Shown: positions 1-6,028 of the stretch, piece after piece | How positions within the stretch are numbered: position 1 is the first letter of the stretch | Layout of the letters: the number at the start of each line of letters is the position of its first letter | Origin: Planctomycetales bacterium | GTDB taxonomy: Bacteria; Planctomycetota; Planctomycetia; Pirellulales; Thermoguttaceae | Direction of reading: 5' to 3' | Length of the DNA: 6,189 nucleotides | Assembly (NCBI GenBank): GCA_007122045.1 | Contig: SKJM01000382.1 | Span: 1 to 6,189, forward strand | Made by a program: the position numbers and the translations under genes | The notes under the pieces: generated by a model | What the model was told of the DNA's origin: nothing | Databases searched by the model: none | What the model saw: only the letters and a program-made list of their open reading frames with translations

Positions 1-403
1 TGCGCTCCCGTCGAAGAGGAGGGAAGACCAGGAACCGCTCGACGCCGCCATTGAGCGGGTTTTGACGCAGGAGCTGCAATTGCAGCCGGGCACCGATGCC
101 CGGGTCCAGCCGAGTGCGATCCCCCGCTACACGACCTGTTTCGTCTCTCCCTCCGCCGGCGTCGATACGTTTTACGTGCATGGGCTATTCGACGGCGAAC
201 TCGTCGGAGCAAATCAGCCGAAGTCGGCGGAGGCCGACCTTCCCTTGGTCTGGGCGTCTGAGGAGGAAGTGCACCGCGGCAAACTTGCTGCCGTGCCCGC
301 AGGGTTGCGCCAAGGCACAGCCGAACCCGGCCGGATTTCGCCGACGGTGACGAGGATCCTTTCGGCCCTCGATGATATTGACTGGATTCAACTTGACCCT
401 TGA
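1..403 (+). CDS. C-terminal part of a Nudix-fold protein with a degenerate Nudix box (5'-truncated by the window edge)
   Basis: The frame is open from base 2 to the TGA at 401-403, giving 133 visible residues. The TTG at 62 is not a credible start because coding similarity begins before it. Visible residues 2-27 line up with a Nudix box: LP, then E11, R19, L21, E24, L25 and L27 are kept. The two box glycines are S4 and K5, the first Glu of the REUXEE core is V20, the second is Q23 and the late Gly is Q26. Only one of three metal-binding glutamates remains, so pyrophosphohydrolase activity is doubtful. The rest (FYVHGLFDG, then VWASEEEVHRGK, then ISPTVTRILSAL) follows the usual Nudix ending of a strand, a W/xxxEE helix and a C-terminal helix. 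The next gene is an intact Nudix hydrolase 21 bases downstream, so the two are probably cotranscribed. Family membership is inferred from motif alignment; a ligand-binding, non-catalytic role is inference. Confidence 0.7.
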   Translation, partial: ALPSKRREDQEPLDAAIERVLTQELQLQPGTDARVQPSAIPRYTTCFVSPSAGVDTFYVHGLFDGELVGANQPKSAEADLPLVWASEEEVHRGKLAAVPAGLRQGTAEPGRISPTVTRILSALDDIDWIQLDP

Positions 404-424
404 ACACGAGGAGTTTGCCCGCTT

Positions 425-871
425 ATGAGACGCTCGATTGCCGCCCTCGCACTGATTCGCCGCGAGGAGAACGGCCGGCCCCGCTGGCTGGCCCAGTGGA
501 ACCCGAATTGGAAGGCCTATTCGTTCGTCGGCGGGCACAAGCGGGCGGAGGAATCGTTCCGCGAGTGCATGGTGCGGGAGATTGGCGAGGAGCTGGGCCT
601 GGAAGAAGGGACCGACTTCGTCATGGCCGGCGCCCCGGCGGCCCACCTGGAATACAACGCCTGGTCGCACGGCGCCCGCGAAGAGACGACCTACACGATG
701 GAACTGTTCGACGTGCAGCTCGAACCGTCGGCGCGGGCCGCAATCGAAGCCAACCCGGCCAACCGATGGCTGTCGGAGGACGAAGTCCGCACCGGCCGCT
801 CCGCCGACGGCCGGCCCGTCAGCGAAACGGTGAGCCTGATCCTGACCAAAGCCCAAATACTGCCCGGGTAA
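425..871 (+). CDS. Nudix hydrolase with an intact Nudix box
   Basis: This is a 148-residue single-domain protein, a normal size for the family. The Nudix box Gx5Ex7REUXEEXGU is complete at residues 37-59: G37, E43, R51-E52, E55-E56, G58 and L59. E52, E55 and E56 would bind the divalent metal that activates water. Nudix enzymes cleave nucleoside diphosphates linked to another moiety; the substrate cannot be read from the sequence. The WLAQWNPNWKAYSFVGG stretch just before the box and the RWLSEDE helix after it are typical of the fold. No signal peptide or membrane segment is seen, so it is cytoplasmic. The ATG at 425 is preceded by GAGGAG at 408-413, 11 bases upstream, which supports this start. 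It lies between a degenerate Nudix gene and an AAA–RyR gene, suggesting that it makes or removes a nucleotide-type ligand for that locus. That role is inference; the family call is firm. Confidence 0.93.
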   Translation: MRRSIAALALIRREENGRPRWLAQWNPNWKAYSFVGGHKRAEESFRECMVREIGEELGLEEGTDFVMAGAPAAHLEYNAWSHGAREETTYTMELFDVQLEPSARAAIEANPANRWLSEDEVRTGRSADGRPVSETVSLILTKAQILPG

Positions 872-880
872 GAAAAGCGA

Positions 881-957
881 GAAAGCGACGTCAAGCCGTC
901 GCACTCCATACTTGACGTCGCTTCCCATTTGGAGTGCGCCGGCTTGACGGCGCTTTC
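881..957. repeat. Long imperfect inverted repeat able to form two alternative hairpins
   Basis: Ten bases after the Nudix stop codon, arm A (881-908) is complementary to arm C (930-957) at 26 of 28 positions, with a 21-base loop. The 13 bases at 883-895 (AAGCGACGTCAAG) are also perfectly complementary to arm B (911-923, CTTGACGTCGCTT), with a 15-base loop. B is a near-copy of part of C (12 of 13 with 943-955), so A can pair with B or C but not with both. No U-tract follows, so this is not a classical intrinsic terminator. It could be an attenuator, an mRNA-stabilising hairpin or simply inserted repeat units. Confidence 0.75.
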
Positions 958-1027
958 CATTATTTGCGATAGCTTTCGGTTGCTTCGCGTGATGAAAATG
1001 CCTGCGGGAGAAGAGAAGGAAAGAACA

Positions 1028-1053
1028 GAAAGCGGCGTCGAGCCGCCGCACTT
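1028..1053 (+). repeat. Further copy of the GC-rich spacer repeat, upstream of the AAA–RyR gene
   Basis: These 26 bases match 881-906 at 22 of 26 positions in the same orientation, beginning GAAAGCGGCGTCGAGCC. The copy also contains its own small hairpin: GCGGCG at 1032-1037 pairs with CGCCGC at 1044-1049 around six bases. It ends 22 bases before the ATG at 1076, so it lies in the 5' leader of that gene or in the intercistronic mRNA. Several copies in one short non-coding spacer suggest an interspersed palindromic repeat family; that it occurs elsewhere in the genome is inference. Confidence 0.6.
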
Positions 1054-1075
1054 CAGAAACAGAAAAAGGTAGCAC

Positions 1076-3760
1076 ATGATGGCGGAAAAGGACAAGCGGG
1101 AGCGGCAAATCAAGCGCATTCTGGTCACCGGCGATGCGGGGTCCGACCTGGACGTGTACCTGCACTTTACGGGGCGGAATCCGCCGCAGGACGTCAAGCC
1201 CACGCGGATCAGCCAGTCGCTGGGCGGCGCCGGGCTGGCGTATCGGGTTCTCGTCGCGTGGGCAGGCGAGCACGCCGGCGCGGTGGGCTTCGTCCCGCCG
1301 CTGCGGCCGAACCCGCCGGTTTTCGCCGCGTGGAACCTGAAACCGTTGGGGGACCGGTTCAAGACCAAGAGCACGGCCTTCGATAAGGTCTGGCGGCTGG
1401 TCAACTCGGTCAATCCGGGCGACCTGGCCACCGACGACAGCTTCCAGCCGCCCCAGCCCGCCATACCGGCCCACGCCGGGAAGGAGTTCGCGCCGGAAAT
1501 CATTTTGATCCAGGACGATGCCGCCGCGTTCCGCCACCCGCGCGGCATGCCCCTGCCGGTCGCGCCCTTCTGGGGTTGTCCCGAATCGTTCGTCGTCTGG
1601 AAGATGTCGCAGCCGCTGTGCCGGGGCGATCTCTGGTGGCAGGCGGTTGAGGCGGGCGTGCCGGACCGCACGCTGGTCGTGGTCACGCTCAACGACCTGC
1701 GGGGTTCTCCGGTCCGGGTCAGTTGCGGCATCTCGTGGGAGCGGACGGCGCTGGAGATTGCCCGGGAACTCGACGGCAACCCGGCGCTGGCCAACGTGCG
1801 GAGCGCCGCGCACGTAATCGTGCTCATTCATGGTGAAGGCGCGCTGTGGCGCCGCAAGACGGGGAACCGGAGCGATTTCCGCCTGTTCTTCGATGCCGGC
1901 CACATGGAGCGGGAATCGTGCAAGCCGCGCGAGATCGAAGGCACGGCCTATGGATACACCACCACCTTCGCGGCCGCACTGGCCGCCGGCCTTGCGGCGG
2001 GCAATGAAGACCGTGATGAAGCTCTGCGCACCGCGGTTCACAACGGCTTGCACGCCATGCGCCTGTTGCGCGTTTACGGGCACGGGCCCGACGTTGACGC
2101 GCCCGACGTTGACGCACCCGGCCTGCCGGTGAGCCGGCTCGGTTCGGTCCTCCGCTCCGGCAGGCACGGCGTCACGGACATTGCCCCCGGCGCATTCGCC
2201 GACTACGGGGAAGTTACGCTGCCCGCGGAGGAGGTGGCCAATGCCGATTCCAAGTGGAGCATCGCCCTGAGCGAACCGCACCGTCCCACCGGCGAGCCTC
2301 TGTACGGGCTGGCCCGCCGAGTGGCCGTCTATGGCGAGAGCCAGCTAGGCGCCATCCCGCACGCCCGGTTCGGCAAGCTGCTCACGGCCGACCGCAACGA
2401 GATCGAGGCGCTGCGCAACCTGAAGACACTGATGGACGAATACGTCAGGGACCGGAGCATGACCAAGCCGCTCTCGCTGGCGGTTTTCGGCCCGCCGGGG
2501 GCCGGCAAGTCGTTCGGCGTGAAGCAGATTGCCAAGGAGGTGCTCGGCGAGGACTGTCCGGTGCTGGAGTTCAATCTCTCCCAGTTCACCGAGGCCGACC
2601 TTGCCGGTGCGTTCCACCAGGTGCGCGACAAGGTGTTGGAAGGCCGGATGCCGCTGGTGTTCTGGGACGAGTTCGACTCATCCTCGTACAAGTGGCTTCA
2701 ACTTCTGCTGGCGCCGATGAACGACGGCAAGTTCCAGGAGGGGCAGCTCACCCATCCCATCGGACGGTGTGTGTTCGTGTTCGCCGGCGGCACCAGTGAC
2801 GACATGGAACACTTCGGCCCGAAGAAGCCGGGTGCCGATTCCTCAAAGGACGAGGTGATGGCTTGGAATGACTTCAAACTGCACAAAGGGCCGGATTTCG
2901 TCAGCCGCATCCACGGCTATCTGAATGTTCTCGGCCCCAACCAGAAGAAAGATGGTCCTCCGGCCGAGGGCGGAAGCGGTGGGGCCGCGGTGGACGTCGG
3001 CTTCCCCCTGCGCCGCGCGCTCCTGCTGCGGGCGCTGCTGGGCTGCAAAGGCAGTCGGCGGCTCGATATGGACCCCGGCCTGCTTTCCGCAATGTTGGAA
3101 GTGGGCCGGTACACCAACGGCGCCCGCTCGTTCGAGAAGATATGCCACGCGCTTCGCGCAGCCGCCGGGAAAGGCGGTCCCTTCCGGCCCTCGCACCTTC
3201 CTTCGGACGCCGTCCTGACGATGAATGTAATGGACCTGAGTGAATTCCGATCGTTGCTGAAGCGGGATGAGGCGTTCAAGGCGAAAGCGCCCCTTTTGGC
3301 AAAGGCATTTCACGAGGTATGGCGTGCCGGCAAACGGGCGAAACTGGGCGACGAATCCTTTCAGCACGACTGCGAGTTCGACGACCTGCCGTCCGACAAG
3401 CAATACGACAATCTCGACGCCGCCATGCGCATGCCGAGAAACCTGCTCCTGGGCGGCTTGTGGCTCGTGCCCGCCGATCGGGCCAAGAACGACGCAATGA
3501 TCGCCATTCCGGAGCACCTGGTCGACATCATGGCTCGGGAGGAGCATTACCAATGGATGGAGAGCGCCGTGGCCAACGGCTTTCGCCTGCCCCCGCCCGG
3601 ACAGCCCCGTGACGATGAGCAGCTTCTGCACGACTGCCTTGTCGACTGGGAAGACCTTCCCGAAGACGTGCGCGATTACGATCGCTGGTTCGTCCGAAAG
3701 TATCCGGAGTTCGCCCAATCGGCCGGTTTCGCCATCGTGGCGCGGAGGCCGGCGGTATAG
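1076..3760 (+). CDS. AAA+ ATPase with N-terminal PfkB-like region and two C-terminal RyR domains
   Basis: 894 residues in three parts. (1) Residues 14-335 resemble a PfkB/ribokinase fold: VTGDAGSDLDVYLH (17-30), GGAG (50-53), VIVLIHGEGALW (247-258) and EGTAYGYTTTFAAALAAGLA (288-307). The last stands where kinases have (D)TxGAGDxF, so the GAGD catalytic motif is absent and phosphotransfer is unlikely. (2) An AAA+ module follows: Walker A GPPGAGKS (472-479), Walker B PLVFWDE (526-532), a sensor-1-like strand VFVFAGGTS (566-574), an arginine-finger candidate R611 in DFVSRIHG and a sensor-2-like GARSFE (682-687). (3) Two RyR-type repeats span about 738-795 and 810-890, each with an H-x2-W helix, an HDC motif (764-766 and 852-854) and a DLP turn. 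Start: the ATG at 1076, or the next codon at 1079, is preceded by AAAGG at 1065-1069. No signal peptide or transmembrane segment is seen, so it is cytosolic. The protein probably couples binding of a nucleotide-like ligand to ATP-driven remodelling; partner and target are unknown. The ATPase call is firm, RyR strong, PfkB-like moderate. Confidence 0.92.
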   Translation: MMAEKDKRERQIKRILVTGDAGSDLDVYLHFTGRNPPQDVKPTRISQSLGGAGLAYRVLVAWAGEHAGAVGFVPPLRPNPPVFAAWNLKPLGDRFKTKSTAFDKVWRLVNSVNPGDLATDDSFQPPQPAIPAHAGKEFAPEIILIQDDAAAFRHPRGMPLPVAPFWGCPESFVVWKMSQPLCRGDLWWQAVEAGVPDRTLVVVTLNDLRGSPVRVSCGISWERTALEIARELDGNPALANVRSAAHVIVLIHGEGALWRRKTGNRSDFRLFFDAGHMERESCKPREIEGTAYGYTTTFAAALAAGLAAGNEDRDEALRTAVHNGLHAMRLLRVYGHGPDVDAPDVDAPGLPVSRLGSVLRSGRHGVTDIAPGAFADYGEVTLPAEEVANADSKWSIALSEPHRPTGEPLYGLARRVAVYGESQLGAIPHARFGKLLTADRNEIEALRNLKTLMDEYVRDRSMTKPLSLAVFGPPGAGKSFGVKQIAKEVLGEDCPVLEFNLSQFTEADLAGAFHQVRDKVLEGRMPLVFWDEFDSSSYKWLQLLLAPMNDGKFQEGQLTHPIGRCVFVFAGGTSDDMEHFGPKKPGADSSKDEVMAWNDFKLHKGPDFVSRIHGYLNVLGPNQKKDGPPAEGGSGGAAVDVGFPLRRALLLRALLGCKGSRRLDMDPGLLSAMLEVGRYTNGARSFEKICHALRAAAGKGGPFRPSHLPSDAVLTMNVMDLSEFRSLLKRDEAFKAKAPLLAKAFHEVWRAGKRAKLGDESFQHDCEFDDLPSDKQYDNLDAAMRMPRNLLLGGLWLVPADRAKNDAMIAIPEHLVDIMAREEHYQWMESAVANGFRLPPPGQPRDDEQLLHDCLVDWEDLPEDVRDYDRWFVRKYPEFAQSAGFAIVARRPAV
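2086..2115 (+). repeat. Perfect 15-bp tandem duplication inside the AAA–RyR gene
   Basis: GCCCGACGTTGACGC at 2086-2100 is repeated exactly at 2101-2115. The duplication is in frame and encodes PDVDA twice (residues 338-347), in the probable linker after the PfkB-like region. The perfect identity suggests a recent slippage event or a variable-length linker. Confidence 0.9.
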
Positions 3761-3826
3761 AACTCGCTTTGTTTGGTGTCTGACGTTCAAGCTGGCTGGC
3801 GAGAATGGAGGGCAACGGAATCCCCG

Positions 3827-3855
3827 TCCGGTGCGGCGAAGCCGCGGGCTCCGGA
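3827..3855. repeat. GC-rich interrupted hairpin downstream of the AAA–RyR gene, possible transcript end
   Basis: Outer arms TCCGG (3827-3831) and CCGGA (3851-3855) enclose inner arms GCGGC (3833-3837) and GCCGC (3841-3845) around a GAA triloop, with an uneven internal loop. It lies 67 bases after the stop codon at 3758-3760. No T-run follows on either strand, so intrinsic termination is only a possibility. Confidence 0.3.
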
Positions 3856-3899
3856 ATGCGGCAGGTGGTTCACTCATTGGGAACGAACTTCTCGGGGTT

Positions 3900-3912
3900 G
3901 GGGACCGTCCCC
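3900..3912. repeat. Short dyad in the convergent spacer
   Basis: GGGGA at 3900-3904 and TCCCC at 3908-3912 form a 5-bp stem around CCG. It is short and may be a chance structure in GC-rich DNA. Confidence 0.2.
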
Positions 3913-3952
3913 GGCGGGACTTCAGGATGTTCGACAGCAGACCCTCCAGTGC

Positions 3953-4093
3953 CTATTGCCGCCTCATTTCGCGGACGAAGAGGAGCACAGCCAGCACGGA
4001 GCGGGCCGCAATGAAGGAAACGGTCCAGGAGTCCCATTGGAAACGGAAAGGGAAGATTGCTCTTGGCGCGCGGCGAGCCAATATCCCAAGCAT
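3953..4093 (-). CDS. Doubtful small ORF, 46 residues, with one membrane-like segment
   Basis: The ORF runs from an ATG at 4093 down to a TAG at 3953-3955 and starts 38 bases after the stop of the isoprenyl synthase gene on the same strand. The peptide begins MLGILARRAPRAIFPFRF, and residues 25-40 (VSFIAARSVLAVLLFV) are hydrophobic and followed by charged REMRRQ, as in a membrane helix with a positive cytoplasmic end. No ribosome-binding site precedes the ATG. The frame is also open upstream through the 3' end of the synthase gene, where it would add a second hydrophobic stretch (AAPLALYMLGILA) but has no ATG, GTG or TTG nearby. It could be a real small membrane protein, a remnant of a larger one, or chance. 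I do not recognise a family. Confidence 0.22.
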   Translation of the reverse strand: MLGILARRAPRAIFPFRFQWDSWTVSFIAARSVLAVLLFVREMRRQ

Positions 4094-4131
4094 GTATAGA
4101 GCGAGCGGGGCCGCATGGGTGGGCGCCCGGG

Positions 4132-5928
4132 CTAATAGCTTCCCAGCGGGCGGCGGTCGACGATGGCGTCGGCCAGGAAGTGCAGCAGACGGCGGAGCGG
4201 CTCGTCGGGCAGTTCGGCGGCAGCCTCGATGGCCCGGCCGTGGTGCTTCTCCAACAACACCTGCGCCCGGCCGAAGGCGTCGGCTTCGCGGTACAACTCG
4301 GCGGCCCGCTCGACCACCCCGTCGCGGTCGGGCGTTCCCGCGGCAATCGCCTCCAACTCGCGGCGTGGCGCCTCGCCGAGTCGCTCCATGGCCAGCGCCC
4401 ACAGGATCGTCGGCCGGCCCGCCAGCAAGTCGGTGGCGCGGTCGACCTTGTTTCCCTCTTCGGACGTCCAGTCGGCCAGATCGTTGACAATCTGGTAGGC
4501 CACGCCGAGGTGGCGGGCGTAGCGCGAGGCGGGCTCGCGCAGGGTGTCGATCGGGCCGGCCAGCCGGGCGCCGGCCAAGAGGGCGGCTTCGAACGCGGGC
4601 GCCGTCTTCAGGGCATAGATGCGTAGGGCGTCGAGCGGCCGAAGTGCCTTGTCGCGCGCGTCGCGCCAAATCAACTCGGCCCCCTGTCCTTCACAAAGCC
4701 GCGTGTGCGCCGAGGCGAACTGAGCCACCAGGTCGGCCACCACCTCGGGCGGCAGGTTCCCCCGCTGCCCGGCCACCAGCCGGTAGCCGAGCCCGATGAG
4801 GTAATCGCCCACGTTGATGGCCGTGGCCGTTCCGAACCGGCGGTGCAGCGTGGCGCAGCCGTAGCGGAAGGCGTCGTCATCCTCCACGTCGTCGTGCACC
4901 AGCGATGCCTTGTGGAACGCCTCGGTAGCCAGCGCGACGGCCTTCACGGCGTCGGGCAGCCGGGGCGCGTGCTCCGCGCCGGCCGGACCGGCCGCCGAGC
5001 CGCCGCTCAGCGCATCATACACCGCCAGCGTAATGAACGGTCGCGAGTGCTTCCCCCCCGCGACCAGGAAATGGTACGAAAGCGCCTCCGTGCAGGCGAT
5101 CGGATCGAGCTGCTCGACGGCCGCCCGGTCGACGACCGCCGGCCAAGGCTCGACCCGCGCGGCCGGCGCCACGCGGCGCAGCTCATCGGGCTCGAACAGG
5201 CGGGCGGCGCACTGGATCAAGGGCAAATAGCTGCCCGTATGACGCCGCCCGGGCCGGTACGGCAAGTCAATCAGCCGGCGCACCGCGGCCTCGTCGGCCG
5301 ACGTCCGGCGGCACCCATTGCACAGTAAGGGCACGGCCATGGCCGGCACCCCGCTGCGGACCAGCTTCTCGAACATTTTCTCCAAGGAATCGAGGCATGC
5401 GACGCCCAGGATTGCATCGGCCTTGCCGGCGAGGATCAGCTTCATCACCGCCGGCGACCCCTCGGCAATGAGTACGCGGTAGCCGTGCCGCCGCGCCTCG
5501 GCCCGCAAGTCGGTCAGCCCGCACGCGCCGCAGTCGCGGCACAGCAGCCCGAGTTCGTCACAATCGGCCGGGCAGCGCCGTTCATCGCGCAGGCAGCGCG
5601 GTAGGAGCAGCAGCCGGCGGTGATAGGGCACCGCGGCCACCTGGTCGTGCCAGAACGCGCTGGCCACCGCCACCATCGACCAGCCCAGGTACTCGTCCGA
5701 TAGCCGAAGCTCGCCGAGCAGCCGGCGGGCGCCGGCTTCCAGTTCGCGCCGTGTGGGAGGGTGCTGCTTCGCCAGGGCCGCAGCGGCGTGCTCGGCCGCC
5801 GCCGCAATCCGTTCCCGCAGCTCGAACGCCGGCGGCACGCACTTCAGCCGTTCGGTGTCGGCGGACGCGGGAACGGGCGCCTGGCGCTCGGCGGTAGTGT
5901 GCTGCGGGTGCGACTGCGCGTGGGCCAC
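4132..5928 (-). CDS. DUF116–polyprenyl diphosphate synthase fusion protein
   Basis: 598 residues from the GTG at 5928, which has GAGAG seven bases upstream. A GTG at 6024 in the same frame would add 32 low-complexity residues with no ribosome-binding site and is less likely. Residues about 105-222 form a DUF116 domain: cysteines 112, 119, 123, 130, 133, 136, 178, 203 and 206, with LLPRCL, CRDCGACGL and GVACLDSL, a pattern suited to metal or Fe–S binding. Residues about 270-590 are a trans-isoprenyl diphosphate synthase, which condenses isopentenyl diphosphate with an allylic diphosphate. It has GGKHSRP (291-297), a first Asp-rich motif in LVHDDVEDDD (D346, D347, D350), R355, and a second motif NDLAD (N482, D483, D486). 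The second motif has Asn for its first Asp, and GGKxxRP has His where Arg or Leu is usual. Small residues just before the first motif (A341, S342) argue against a strict C15 limit, so C20 or longer is plausible. The protein is soluble with no signal peptide. The DUF116 role is unknown. Confidence 0.93.
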   Translation of the reverse strand: MAHAQSHPQHTTAERQAPVPASADTERLKCVPPAFELRERIAAAAEHAAAALAKQHPPTRRELEAGARRLLGELRLSDEYLGWSMVAVASAFWHDQVAAVPYHRRLLLLPRCLRDERRCPADCDELGLLCRDCGACGLTDLRAEARRHGYRVLIAEGSPAVMKLILAGKADAILGVACLDSLEKMFEKLVRSGVPAMAVPLLCNGCRRTSADEAAVRRLIDLPYRPGRRHTGSYLPLIQCAARLFEPDELRRVAPAARVEPWPAVVDRAAVEQLDPIACTEALSYHFLVAGGKHSRPFITLAVYDALSGGSAAGPAGAEHAPRLPDAVKAVALATEAFHKASLVHDDVEDDDAFRYGCATLHRRFGTATAINVGDYLIGLGYRLVAGQRGNLPPEVVADLVAQFASAHTRLCEGQGAELIWRDARDKALRPLDALRIYALKTAPAFEAALLAGARLAGPIDTLREPASRYARHLGVAYQIVNDLADWTSEEGNKVDRATDLLAGRPTILWALAMERLGEAPRRELEAIAAGTPDRDGVVERAAELYREADAFGRAQVLLEKHHGRAIEAAAELPDEPLRRLLHFLADAIVDRRPLGSY

Positions 5929-5935
5929 GATGAAT

Positions 5936-5940
5936 CTCTC
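5936..5940 (-). promoter_or_regulatory. Ribosome-binding site that decides the DUF116–synthase start
   Basis: On the minus strand GAGAG lies seven bases before the GTG at 5928. The alternative GTG at 6024 sits inside an inverted repeat and has no purine-rich stretch at a suitable distance, so 5928 is preferred. Confidence 0.55.
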
Positions 5941-6003
5941 GGGTGTCGGTCGAGCGCACGGAACCGGGGCGGGACTACTGAGGATACCGCTGCGGGGGAC
6001 CGC

Positions 6004-6028
6004 AACCGTGCGGGCAGGGGGCACGGTT
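6004..6028. promoter_or_regulatory. Perfect 8-bp dyad upstream of the DUF116–synthase gene, possible operator or hairpin
   Basis: AACCGTGC at 6004-6011 is perfectly complementary to GCACGGTT at 6021-6028 with nine bases between. Arm centres are 17 bases apart, compatible with a dimeric repressor or with an RNA stem in the leader. It lies 76 bases upstream of the GTG at 5928. No clear -35/-10 pair is visible beside it. Confidence 0.4.

Larger units (their letters stand above)
3761..4131. other. Non-coding spacer between convergent genes
   Basis: This 371-base stretch separates the stop of the AAA–RyR gene from the stop of the isoprenyl synthase gene, which converge. I see no convincing gene, tRNA or mobile-element end. 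It contains weak GC-rich hairpins (3827-3855 and 3900-3912) and one doubtful minus-strand ORF, listed separately. No hairpin with a T-tract is visible for either flanking gene. Confidence 0.6.

Noticed and set aside
400..915. Plus-strand open frame of 171 codons overlapping the Nudix gene
   Set aside because: It is a different frame across the Nudix gene, arginine- and glycine-rich, and has none of the motifs of the 425-871 frame.
881..1053. CRISPR array
   Set aside because: The units occur in both orientations, with uneven spacing, imperfect identity and too few copies; no cas gene is present.
185..2281. Minus-strand open frame of 698 codons
   Set aside because: It lies opposite the pseudo-Nudix gene, the Nudix gene, the repeat spacer and half of the AAA gene. 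Its product is arginine- and proline-rich with no recognisable motif, as expected of an antisense shadow in GC-rich DNA. The plus-strand genes have clear catalytic motifs.
2843..3877. Minus-strand open frame of 344 codons
   Set aside because: It is antisense to the RyR half of the AAA gene and runs into the spacer. It has low-complexity basic composition, no domain pattern and no plausible ribosome-binding site.
5929..6024. 32-residue N-terminal extension of the DUF116–synthase protein from the GTG at 6024
   Set aside because: The extension is proline-rich and low complexity, its GTG lies inside the 6004-6028 dyad and lacks a ribosome-binding site, whereas the GTG at 5928 has GAGAG seven bases upstream. 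Not fully excluded.
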